Source: Bursaphelenchus xylophilus
Taxonomy: Eukaryota > Nematoda > Chromadorea > Rhabditida > Aphelenchoididae
Direction of reading: 5' to 3'
NCBI GenBank assembly: GCA_904066235.2
Contig: CAJFCV020000004.1
Span: 186,001-250,000 of the forward strand
Length of the DNA stretch: 64,000 bases
Part shown: positions 53,499 to 64,000 of the stretch, in pieces
Numbering within the stretch: position 1 is the first letter of the stretch
Layout: every line of letters begins with the position of its first letter
The notes under the pieces: generated by a model
What the model was told of the DNA's origin: nothing
The model's database searches: none
The model's input: only the letters and a program-made list of their open reading frames with translations
Program-made: the position numbers and the translations under genes

Positions 53499-56400
53499 AT
53501 GCTTCGGACCATCCGACATTCCAGTTTCTGGCTGGTTATCCTTCTCATTTCCTGCTCAACCCTTGCCAAACTTGGTAAGCACAATTTGAATTTTTAACCC
53601 CAAAAAAATCCGGTTCAGCGCCCATAAATCCGAAAGAGAAGGCGCGAAGACTGCAGACGGAGGACCCGGATGACTTGGTGCTGCTGTTTATGGGCGACAC
53701 ACAGTACCATTTCCCATGCACACCGTCGAACAGGGAGTGTAAGGAGCACAGTGAGGAGTTCCGGGAGAAAAATGATCTCAACATGGTGGGTTTCGGCGAG
53801 AAATTGATGATTTTTCGAAAATTTCCAGAAAATGTGTCACGATGACATCCATTTAAAATGTGTCAGTGGTATAAAAAACAGCAGTATATGGCTGGGAGTA
53901 CTGTCCAGGGTGTTCAAAAAAATTTGAGTTCAAAAATTTTGCGTTGCGCAGTTTTGGATGACGGATTTTCTGGATTTTTGCCGCGGGCGAGAAGCTCTGA
54001 GTTTCCCGAAATTTTTGGACATGCTTTAGAGAGTACGCCTAGTCAGATTCAACCGTTGTTTATATCACTGGCACATTTTAAATGGGTGTCATCGTGACGT
54101 ATTTTCTGGACACATAATGATTTATAAGTCCCAAGCCCTAAAGTCATCAAAAAAAAAAAAATGAAAAAAACCGATTTTTTTTTGCAGAATTGCCTCCGAA
54201 AGGACCCCAACGGCTTGGCCGCGATTCAAGTCCAAACCATTCAGGACGAATGCGCCATAATGGAGAGCCGCTTCTCCAACGAGGTGCAACGCAAGGCCCT
54301 CTTTGATCTGCATCGAAGGCTGACGAACAAGCCCGTGGGCCTTATCCTGAATGGAGATTTGACCAATTTCGGGCATTCGCATCAACTCGACCTCTTCAAG
54401 ACCGAGTGGCTCACCATGCCGTTCCCAATCTTTGCGGGCTTGGGGAATCACGACTATCAGAATAATGTGGACGACTGTGTGGCCAATCAGTGCGTGAACA
54501 ACATGCTTTCGTGGTGAGTTGGAAGCTCTACGGTGGCGGACCTGATCCAATGGTAAAAAACGTACCATTTTGCATCCAGGAAGCAGAAAAAATGTGGCAA
54601 AATACCTCCCTCTCCAAGTGAGAAACTCCGATTTCAAAAGCGCGCCCGCTGTTTTTTGTGAGGGAGCCTTCAAAACAGAGTTTTTTTAGTTGAAGAGGAG
54701 GTATTTTGCCACATTTTTGATGCTTCCCGGATGCAAAATGGAACGTTTTTTGCCACTGGATCAGGTCCGTCACTGTAGTTGAACCAAATTGCCGGTCATA
54801 TAGGGCATCTTGGCTGGTCAGATTAGCCTTCTTGGCTGGTGAGATTGGTCATATACTGGTCAGGTTGGGCGGATTTGTCATTTTGTTTGGTCAGATTGGT
54901 CTTCTTGACCGGTCAGGTTGGGCAGATTGGTCATATTGGCTCTATTTGAATTGACCAAATTGCCGGTCAGATTGGCCATCTTGACTGGTCGTATTGGTCA
55001 AATAATGGTCAGGTTGGGCAGATTGGTCATTTTGGCTCTAGTTTACTTGAAAACATTTTGCGTCATATTTGTCATCTTACCGGTCCAATTGGTCATATAA
55101 TGGTCAGATTGGGCAGATTGGTCATTTTGGCTCTTGTTAAATTGAACAAATTTTGGGTTGTATTTGTCATTTTCTCGGTCAGATACGGTGGTTGACTGGG
55201 CAGATTGGTCATTTTTACCGGGCAGATTGGGCAACATGCCAGCTCAGAATTGCAAATGTAGCAATTTTTGGATCGCTTAGATTGGTCGTTTCGACCGCTC
55301 AAATTTTCGATTCAAGCCATAAAAATCATCAAACTAATAATTTTTTGCAGGTTCGCCAACGAATACGCCCCAATAATGAACCTCACCATCGACCTGGAGC
55401 GCAGTAATTTGCTGTGGAAGACGATCTACGACGGCAGTTTCGCCTATTCCAAGGACTTTTGCTCCCAAAACAAGGCCGCTTGTGTGCATTCCATTCAGCT
55501 GCACAATCGACCGGACTACGCGAACAGCGCGGGCTCGTTGAACATGTGGAAGGTCAGAGCGTCGCTGCAGTGGCTGCGGCATGACCTGCACAAGATCAGC
55601 AATAACACGTGGCCGGTGCTGATCAATCTGCATAATCATGAGCTGACCGACACAAAGGATCGGCTGAAGGTCGAGCTGGAGGCGTGGTAAGTGATTTGGT
55701 GAACGTAGGAGGGAGATTTCACCGGGCGGAATGGGCGTTTTGTTAAGTTGACTGGTGAGATTGGGCATTTTTTATAATTTGCTCGGGCAAATTGGGCAGA
55801 TTGAAAACTTGGGCGGGTAAATTGGGCAATTTTGATAATTTGACCGGAAAAATTGGGCAGATTGAAAATTTGGCTGGTGAGATTGGGCATTTTTGATAAT
55901 TTGCCCGGACAAATTGGGCAGGTTGAAAATTTGACTGGTGAGATTGGGCATTTTTTATTATTTGGCCGGGCAAATCGGGCAATTTTGGTAATTTGAACGG
56001 ACAGATTGGGCATTTTCATGATTTGCCCGGGCAAATTGGGCGGATTGAAAACCTTCACTTGACCGCTCAGAATAAAAATTCGGCCGGTCCAATTGCTCGT
56101 TTTCTTAGTTTAGCCCGCTTGATTGGCCATTTTTGTAGCTTGGTCGGTCTGAACGTTTATGTATTTTGACCAATTTCAACGTGCCCAATAAGACCGTTCG
56201 TCCTAGAATAAATTCTCTCTACAGTAATCGTCATTTTCAGGTTGACCAGTAAAGAAAATGAAAGCATCATTCGCCGTGCGTTTGTTCTCTTCGCTCACGT
56301 CCATGACAACCACTCCTTGTCGGTTCGTTGCATTGCCGGTGTAACAGTCCCCTTTCTGTATGTGGGATCGGTCCCAAAGAATCGGTAGGTCATCATTAGC

Positions 56401-56717
56401 GGCCAAATGGCAGATTTCTTGAGTCGACCGGGCAGATTGGGCAACTTGCCCAAGCTGACCGGGCAAATTGGGCAAGTTTCCCAAGCTGACCGGGCAAATT
56501 GGGCAAATTGTCGAATTGGCCGTTTTATCCGCCAAATCGGCAAGTTTCGAAACAACTGCACGTTTTAAACGGCAATTTTCATTCAAACTGCTCCGATTTC
56601 AGCTACACATTGATCAAATTCAAGCCAATGAGCGCCGAGATCTTCTTTATGAAGGCGAATCCGGACGGTTCGAACACCATCACGGCGATCAGAGAGTTTG
56701 TTTGGCGGCCTTGTTAA
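53499..56717 (+). CDS. Secreted calcineurin-like metallophosphoesterase
   Basis: Exons 53499-53574, 53619-53785, 54188-54513, 55351-55686, 56241-56384 and 56603-56717; 387 residues, phases agree. A signal peptide (FWLVILLISCSTLA) leads into a metallophosphoesterase fold. Motif 1 is GDTQYH (51-56), motif 2 NGDL (136-139), motif 3 GNHD (167-170), followed by INLHNHEL and AHVHDNH, the two late metal-binding His motifs. Six or more Cys, including CDDCVANQC-like spacing around 177-183, suggest disulphides. Several N-x-T sites (MNLTI, SNNTW) fit secretion. Binuclear-metal hydrolysis of a phosphoester is expected; the substrate is unknown. Three introns are filled with the GGTCAAATTGG minisatellite. 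Confidence 0.88.
54531..54779. mobile_element. MITE family B copy
   Basis: Begins GGTGGCGGACCTGATCCAAT and ends in the inverse CCACTGGATCAGGTCCGTC. A GGAAGCAGAAAAAATGTGGC half pairs with its inverse. It lies at the start of phosphoesterase intron 3. Confidence 0.88.
54780..55330. repeat. Irregular minisatellite, TTGACCGGTCAGATTGGGCA unit
   Basis: About 25 diverged copies of an 18 to 24-bp unit (GGTCAGATTGGTCAT, GGTCAGGTTGGGCAG) fill the rest of phosphoesterase intron 3. Related blocks occur at 55720-56160 and 56410-56540 and in the 138-bp array at 1-890. Confidence 0.92.
55720..56160. repeat. Irregular minisatellite in phosphoesterase intron 4
   Basis: About 18 copies of GGGCAAATTGGGCAGATTGA-like units separated by short AT stretches, the same family as the preceding intron. 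A further short block lies at 56410-56540 in intron 5. Confidence 0.92.
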
Positions 56718-56905
56718 TTGTATTTCAATTTTTTTTCCAATTTTTTCTTCGGTCTTTATGGGTTTTCGTGTTTTGATCTCCCAAAAAAATCCAATTTTTC
56801 AAAATTTTCTGCCATTCCGATTGAAGCAAAATTAAATTCTGTATAATATTTTACTTGCTCTTCACAAAGGGTTGAAAAAAATAAATATTCACAAACGAGT
56901 TGTAA

Positions 56906-59900
56906 CTAATTTTGGATCAAAAACTGGGCCACCGATTTTTCGCTTTCTTCGCGTATTTTTTTGTTGATCAGGATGCCCTCCACGGTCTGGCGGATTGGTC
57001 GGTCGAGGACCTTCAGTTGGTCGGCATCAAAGGCTTTCTTGGCATGCGCCTGAAATCAACACATGGATAATATAATTGACTTATGAAGGGTAACATTTGG
57101 ATGAAAAAAGTGGGTGTGATGATGTGTAGAGATGGGAGAAACGGTGTAAAGGGAAGTCGGAGAATTTTGTGCGATTTTTCGCACGAAAAATTGATTTTTT
57201 GCGAAAATTTTTATTTTAAAAAATTTTTGGATTTTTTGTCATAGGTCACAAATAAAGATTTTTTGTTAAATTTGGCCAAAGAAGTTGAGATTTTTTGAAA
57301 AAAATTTGTTTGGCCTAAAACCGTACAGTGGCGGTTTCTCCACTGTACGTGATCCATTGACAAAAAACATACCATTTTGCATCCCGGAAGCATCAAAAAT
57401 GTGGCAAAATGCTTCCCTCTCCAAGTGAAAAAAACTCAGATTTCAAAAGCGCGTCCCACGGCAACCCGAAGTGTTTCCTGGCTCCTTTCGACACTTCGCC
57501 CATTTTGTATCGGTTAAAATCAAACGAAATGTCACAAAAGAATTTTTCGTGGGGTTTTCCGACCGAAAAATATTTTTCTCGGAATTATTTTATTTCTTTT
57601 TTCAATTTTGACACTTCGTTTGGACGAAACTCAAAAGTGGGCGGGAAACATTTTTCTTCTATTTCGGGTTGCCGTGCGTCCGTTCTTTTTGTGAGGGAGC
57701 CTTCAAAACAAAGATTTTTCACTTGGAGAGGGAAGCATTTTGCCACATTTTTGATGCTTCCCGGATACAAAATGGTACATTTTTTGCCACTAGATCAGGT
57801 CCGTCGCTGTACTATTTTAGGCCAGACAAAATTTTTCAAAAAAATCTCAATTTCTTAGGCCAAATTTAACAAAAAATCATTATTTGAAAGACCTATGACA
57901 AAAAATCCAAAAATTTTTTAAAATAAAAATTTTCGCAAAAAATCAATTTTTCGTGCAAAAAATCGCACAAAATTCTCCGACTTCCCTTTACACCGCCTTT
58001 CCCAGCTCTACACAACATCACACCCACTTTTTTCATCAAAAATATTACCCTTCACACATCAATTATATTATCCATGTCAAACCCCTACCTCATACTTCTC
58101 CACAAACTCGCTGGACGACTGTTGCGATCCAGCAAACTTCAGACAGTACTGGAAGAGTGATGAGTTCACAGTTCCAAACTTCTTGATCAATATATCCAAG
58201 TGTTTTTGATAAAACTCCCAAACAAAGTCCTGTCCGATGGGAGTGGCGGTAGCGCCGGCAAAGAGGGTGATCAGGTCTTGCGAGCGTACCTTGTCCTTCA
58301 ACACCGCATAGTCGTAGACCTCGGCGAGGATTTCGGGATCAGTCGCCTGTCCCATGGCGGTGAGGGCGTTTCTTTCCACTTCGCTGAAGCCGCAGGTCTC
58401 GAAGATCTTCTGCAGTTTCTGGACTCCGTCTCTTCCCGCGTTCCGCGCCACAACACCGTAGATCATTTGTCTGAGGTCCGGATGCAGGTCCGTCTTTTGT
58501 TCCACGTGCTCAGCGAACTTGGCCAGGGCTTTCTCGATCGTCGGTTTGTGGCCGGCTTTGGCTAGGCGGCCGAGAATTAAAGAGCGCAGCATTGATATCT
58601 GGGCGTCTGGAACGGGGTAAAAATTATTATATTCAAATTCAAGACCGTTTACAAACACTCTGAAACTTGATTCGACCCAAAATCTCAACTTTTTCAAAAT
58701 TTTCAAAATCAAAAAAATCTAAAATACATCAAATAAAGTGAAATTATACATTCAAAATCATTCCAAATCCCCTAAACTCCCATCAAGTACACCCAACTTT
58801 CCTTTTCAACCCCAGAAGTTCCCAAAATTTCAAAAAAAAGCTCAACTCCACCTACAGTGGGGAACCTGACCCAGTGGCAAAAAACGTGCCATTTTGCACA
58901 CGGGAAGCATCAAAAATATGGCAAAATGCTTCCCTCTCCAAGTGAAAAAAACTTCGGTTTGAAGGGCACCCGCTCATTTGCACCCTTCAAATCGGAGTTT
59001 TTTCACGTGGAGAGGGAAGCATTTTGCCACATTTTTGATACTTCCCAGATGCAAAATGGTACGTTTTTTGCCACTGGATCAAGTCCCCCACTGTAAGTGG
59101 AGATGATTTTCTTTGAAATTTTGGGAACTTCTGGGGTTGGGAAGGAAAGTTGGGGGTGCTTAATGGGAGTTTAGGGGATTTGGAATGATTTTGAATATAT
59201 AATTTCACTTTATTTGATGTATTTTAGATTTTTTTTTGATTTTGAATTCTCTTTTTTTTGCCACTCGATAAGGTCCCCCACTGTACTACAGAAATCCCTA
59301 CCTTCTCCGTCCCTCTTCTCCCATCCCAATCGTTCTCCAACCGGCTCTAGCGCTCTCCGTACGAACTCGTTCAGCTTCTCCTTCAGACTTGGGTCGCTAG
59401 CTCTGGCCAAAGCGTTCGAAATCGTCGACAATCCAGTGTCCAGCGCGCCCCACACGATATACTCATTTTCGTTGGTCGAGGCCGCATACAACGCCAAGAA
59501 CTGGGCGGTGGGGACTTTGCCGGCCTTCACCTGGGCAAACAGATCATTCGAGATTCCGAATCTGTCCAGCACACCCAGCTTTTGGTCCTTGATGGCGGCC
59601 AAAAGCGACGTCAGCATGTCCTTCGAGTATTGGACTTGGAAGAAGCCGGTGGTGCTGGCGTTCAGCTTGATCCAGTCCTTCTCATCCACTCCGTCGAGGA
59701 CGAATTCGTCTTGCGCTTTGGTGAGGAGCACTTTATGGACCGGCTCGTTGGGGTTGGAGGCCGTGCAAATTCCGATTGGGACGTGCCAGAGGGTGTCGTC
59801 GGTGGACCCATCGGCCAAAAATCTTTGTTGTTTTAGGAGGATTTTACGCTTGTTTCCAGGGAGACGCTCTTCAGAGACCTAAGATTTTTAAAAAATGATA

Positions 59901-62167
59901 ATAACCATCAAAAAAAACATTACTTTAGACAACAAAAATTCGTCTTTTTTTTATTTTTTATGCATTATAATGTTTCGTCCATCAGATAACTTTAGTCAAC
60001 AAGTCCCTAAAAATGCTGCTCACAATGCATATGACCTTCTAATCTATCATATCCATCAAAAATACAAAAAAAAATTAAAAACTCGGAAATTTGACCGGTC
60101 GATTTTATTACAGACAAAATCGAAGCCACTTTCTGTCAAATTCGACCCTCTGATTTCCACAGCAACAAAACTTCCCAAAATTCCAAACTTTTTCCAAAAA
60201 AAATATATTACACTTGGTCAAAGCCTTACCTGCACCACTGGAAATCCGACTTGCTTAGTCCAAGTGGACATCATTTGGTCCACATCCTCTCCCGAAGCCT
60301 CCGAGAGGGCCTTCCACAAGTCTTTCGTGACGGCATTGCTGTATTTGAAGCGTTCCAAATAAACCCTCAGGCCATTTCGAAACCTCTCTTCGCCGAGGTA
60401 ATTGAACAACATCCGGTTGATGGAGTTCGATTTCGCGTACGTAATCGAGTCGTAGATTTCGTCCAGCTCATTCGGATTGTCGATTTCCACCTCGATGGCG
60501 TGCGACGACCTCAGAGAGTCGAGGTCGAAGCCTCGGGCCACTTCGTCACTAACAAATTGAAGCCAGATCTTGAATTCGGGGTTGTTTCGCGATACAAACA
60601 GGTACTCCATGAAAGAAGCAAAGCCCTCTTTCAACCAGAGGTCGGTCCACCATTTCTGAAAACATTATTATATAAATTTTTAGCCCAAAAATTCATCTAA
60701 AACAAGGTCGAAAAATTTTTGGCCAGCGCTTGGATTCATTTTCAAGGCCTCATTTATCGTAACAATCCCTCAGAAGTGATTCAAACTCGATCTAAACTCC
60801 AAAAAACGCAAAAATTATATTATCTTACCATAGTCACCAGGTCTCCAAACCAAAAGTGAGCCAGCTCATGGGAAACAATCAAAGCAACAAAAGACTTCTG
60901 CCGATGCGAGGATTTTGCTTCATCAACCAACAAACACACTTCTCGGTAAGTAACAAGTCCCCAATTTTCCATGGCGCCCATTGAAAAGTCGGGGATAGCA
61001 ATCAAATCGCATTTCGGGATCGGGTATGGCTGAGCGAACCACTCGGTGTAATATTCCAAGGCTCTGCAGGCCACATCGAGGGCAAATCTGCCTTGCTCCT
61101 TCTTTCCGGGGCACGTGTAGAGACGCACGAGGGTTCCAGTCTTGGCTTTGGCCTGTAAGGATCAAGTGTAACATAAAAATCGTCCGAAATTCAACCTAAA
61201 ACCGGAAAAGCAAACAGGAAAAGACTCACCTCAATGTATTCAAACTCTCCCACCGCAAATGCGATCAGGTACGACGACATGATTGGGGTAGTCTCATATT
61301 TATAAATCTTTTTTCCTTCAGCTTCAGTCTCGGAGACGATTGGGGTGTTAGAAAGTGCGACCAAATCCTTGTCAACTTCCAGTTCAATGTCAAAAGTCGC
61401 TTTGTAAGTCGGTTCATCCCAGCATGGGAAGGCTTTTCGCGCATAAGTCGATTCAAATTGAGTCGAGACCATGAACTTGCTATTTCCTTGGGCATCTTTA
61501 TAAGACGAGCGATAGAAGCCCTGTAAATGCTCGCTATGTTCGGCAATAAAGTCGAGGGTTAGTTCCACTTGTTGAGGGTTAATTTCAGAAGGCAGATCCA
61601 CTTGAAGCCATCCCCACTTCTTGTCCAATTGAATTGGAAGGTTGAGCAGCTCTGGAAAAGGTAAAATGAGGTCAAGTTGGATCAAACTTTATTTTAAAGC
61701 CTGTAAACTTTATTCAACAACACTCAGGGTGGTGAATACTGCCCTTCCGCTAAAAATTCTTTCTAATAAACTTAATTTTCGGAGTCCTACACTAAGATTT
61801 GACAATATCGAGGCGAAACAAAAAAGCTGACCTAAAACATTATCGAAACCATGTAAAAAGAACGCCTTTTCTTTCGTAGACGACTGCGAACCCTAATCAG
61901 CCCCCTTGACGTCCATTCCCCGCAGTTCTTTCCTAAAAACCAACAAAAACAAAGAAAACACGAACCTTTTCCATCGGCAAGTTTGACCTTGGCCGATTTC
62001 ACTTCGATGTTATCAGAATGGAGCTGCAGCTTGTTTGTGGGCTCGTCAATTTTCACAGCGATGGTCTCACGGCCCTCACATTTGAAGGTAGTGAGGTTGG
62101 GCTTCAGGTGGATGGAATAGTGAGTGGGGTGAGCGTAGGTCGGGAGTTTCGCGAATTTGTCCGACAT
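56906..62167 (-). CDS. pam-1: Puromycin-sensitive aminopeptidase (M1 family, PAM-1/NPEPPS homologue)
   Basis: Exons in coding order: 62167-61966, 61651-61230, 61152-60829, 60655-60230, 59878-59302, 58606-58089, 57049-56906; 870 residues, all phases agree, usual family length. M1 motifs are complete: GAMEN at 267-271, HELAH at 303-307, and Glu326 in WLKEGFASF exactly 18 residues on. Tyr in DEIYDSITY is the transition-state residue region. The usual Gln after HELAH is Phe (HELAHFWFG). The ERAP1-like C-terminal helical domain follows. The enzyme removes N-terminal residues from peptides in the cytoplasm; in C. elegans PAM-1 is needed for meiotic exit and polarity, so a similar role is inferred. 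The first donor is the weak GTTCGT, supported by frame and similarity. An acceptor at 62224 suggests trans-splicing. Confidence 0.95.
57060..58083. repeat. 1.0-kb palindrome filling the last pam-1 intron
   Basis: 57060-57320 is the inverse of 57815-58083 (shared: ACATGGATAATATAATTGA, GTGTGATGATGTGTAGAG, TTTTGTCATAGGTC). Between them lies a MITE B copy at 57325-57812, itself inverted-repeat in structure and enlarged by 57440-57700. The whole intron 57050-58088 can therefore fold on itself. Confidence 0.92.
58735..59225. repeat. Palindrome in pam-1 intron 5 with a MITE B core
   Basis: 58735-58855 and 59098-59225 are inverse copies (CAAATAAAGTGAAATTATA, GGGGATTTGGAATGATTTTG, AACTTCTGGGGTTG). 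The centre 58856-59097 is MITE family B with GGGGAACCTGACCCAGTGGC ends. A stray family B end lies at 59262-59286. Confidence 0.9.
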
Positions 62168-64000
62168 TTCCGATTTTTCGTTCGTTTTCACTGCTGGTTG
62201 GGCAGATGAGAGGAAATAAGATGCTGAAATAGCTCGATTAGGACATTTTTTGTCTGTGTTCAACGCGCAAAAATATTATCCATGCTAAAAAGTTGAGATA
62301 AACAATAAATTATATTATCCATGGCATCAGCCGTGAAAAAAATTTAAAAACGGGACAAAAATAGCAGAGAATTGAGCAAAACAATTGTGAAATATCCGTG
62401 AAGATCTTTACGGAGAGGGTCTTCACGTGAAGACCCTCTCCGCACATGTTTTTGTCAAAATATCCCTATTTTTATCTGATAGACACCAAATAGATACAAA
62501 AAATTCAGTTTCGAACCCCGTTCGCCTTCATAAACACCATACCAACTGATAACACGATGCCCATGACTGATAACTCCTCTCAACAACCACCTGCGACCGA
62601 TTTTGCTTTTGAGAAAATAAATAATTTTTGATGATACAAAATCCGCGAGATGCGCCCTAGGCCAAAGTGTACAACTACAAAGAGTTACAAACAATTACAA
62701 ATAAAATGCGTGCGAAGCAAAATGCAACTCATTTATCAACAGTTTTAATCGCCTTTTTGTCCGAAATCGCCCGCCAATCATCTGATATTATACTTGACCT
62801 TGACAACACGGTTCTTTCCCGCGTTTTGTAGTGTAAATCGGCGATAAAAATCTGACAATCTCCTTGATGGGCGGAACTCAACTTTTGATTGTAGTGGCAA
62901 GAAACTTTGCAAGAATGGTTACAACAAAGAATGATTTTTCGCAAAAAATTGATAGGCATCAAGTGTAATATCGAGAAAAGGATGAGAAAACCGCGGGACT
63001 CGGGAATCGCGACAGGAACTGACCGTTGTGTTGGATGTTCGGAACGGACAGGAAATGACCCCGAAACGGCTGAAACGATGACAACACTCTTTTGGGCTGG
63101 CGTCCCAACGCTCGTGGAAGACGGAGAGGGGCTGAAAAATGGTTCTTGTGTAAAAACAACTGGCTGAAGGGGAGCCGGAAGGCTATTAATATAATTGACC
63201 AGTCTATTTTGGTCTAGAGAGAAGATCTGACGCCCTCTTGGGGCAGCGATTTTGTAATTTTGCGATTTTTTATATTGATTTAGGTCATCAGATAGGTCTA
63301 AAATAAAAGATGTGTCCCTCGAAAGGCAAGGTCCATTTTGAAGTGAGAACTGTCCAAAGCCTTTCGTAATGAAAACTTTCTACAACGGCAAGATTTTTTG
63401 GACCCCCAAAAATAAGATGTACAAGGAAAAAAGGAACTGGGACGATCAGGGAAACCGAAAAGTATTATTTTTCTTCGATGCAACTGTCGAGTTAGGATAA
63501 TCGAAGGTGGTGATTTCGAAAATGACATTCATTTTTTGATCTTTAATTTTTTTCTTAAGTACAGGGTGTCCAGAGAAATGTGCCGGAAAGTTTTTGTCGA
63601 TTTCTGGGCGCTCAATAAAGATTTCCGAAAAATTCTTTTTGCAGGATAAAGAAGAATATGGGCGGTTTTCTGTGCAAAAGAATCATTTTCTTCGCCAGCG
63701 CGGAATGCAGTGTATTCGGCGGAGACTTTTGATCGCTTTTATGATAATCGCACCAACTTTAAACGCTTTATTATGAACTTTGATGGTTGAAACAAAGATA
63801 TTTGCATATTTTCATGTTTACCAAGTGTTCGGCGAAGGTATGGCGGACGCTCGCCGAATCGGCGGAGGCCATAACTCAGCTGCGGACAAGACATGGTTCA
63901 ACACAATTTTTATGGCCTGGCTAGAACACCCTTCTGGCTTCGTATGCCTTCGAAAATTTTGTCACCAAGCTTTGGCAGAAGCTAAGCCATCGGAAAACCA
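62168..64000. other. Region right of pam-1, no gene recognised
   Basis: 62400-62450 holds a short perfect palindrome around GAGAGGGTCTTCACGTGAAG. 63430-63540 is a partial copy of the foldback repeat of 46.0-46.7 kb, and from 63562 a sequence with ACAGGGTGTCCAGAGAAATG looks like the end of another DNA transposon that runs out of the window. 63815-63880 matches the CGGCGGAGG repeat. Short frames lack support. Confidence 0.5.

Noticed and set aside
58200..58565. 121-codon plus-strand frame
   Set aside because: Antisense to a conserved pam-1 exon.

Overview
The window is nuclear DNA of a nematode. Genes are split by many short introns (39 to 60 nt is common) and by long introns full of repeats. 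Acceptors follow TTTTCAG. Several start codons sit just downstream of a splice acceptor with no upstream exon, as expected of spliced-leader genes, and two or three gene sets are spaced like nematode operons. Cuticlin-type ZP, PAM-1-type aminopeptidase and CPSF-4 homologues agree with this. The species cannot be fixed from the sequence. No CRISPR array, rRNA or functional tRNA was seen.

Layout. 1-1.1 kb: a 138-bp minisatellite. 1.1-8.9 kb (+): a WD40 protein resembling the C-terminal half of an NWD1/NWD2-type protein, with a CaaX-like end. 9.8-12.1 kb (-): a short-chain dehydrogenase homologue lacking its catalytic Tyr and Lys. 13.2-15.8 kb (+): a secreted endonuclease/exonuclease/phosphatase-fold enzyme. 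16.2-23.8 kb (-): cpsf-4 followed by the mitochondrial amidotransferase subunit GatA, probably one operon. 24.3-27.7 kb (+): TMEM185, a DPH4-type J protein and RABL3, probably an operon. 27.9-28.5 kb (-) rps-23; 29.1-29.5 kb (+) dpm-3; 30.4-33.4 kb (+) a ZP/cuticlin-like membrane protein.

33.4-43.4 kb is an accessory island of seven small secreted cysteine-rich peptide genes among transposon remains. Three share one cysteine framework and one intron position; one of these carries a long poly-Thr mucin-like tail. The others have CS-alpha-beta-like spacing. 45.7-48.6 kb (-) holds a REXO4 exonuclease and, downstream, a diverged paralogue that has lost most catalytic residues and gained a membrane tail. 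48.9-49.4 kb (+) is a small membrane protein. 49.4-53.5 kb is repeats, including a 1.4-kb palindromic foldback element with a 5-bp target duplication. 53.5-56.7 kb (+) is a secreted metallophosphoesterase. 56.9-62.2 kb (-) is the puromycin-sensitive aminopeptidase, two of whose introns are nearly whole palindromes.

Inverted-repeat elements, minisatellites and foldback sequences make up much of the non-coding DNA, and at least two introns appear to be built from one MITE family whose terminal repeat supplies or adjoins the 5' splice site. All gene models were joined by eye from splice signals, reading phase and family similarity. In every model given the exon lengths sum to a whole number of codons.
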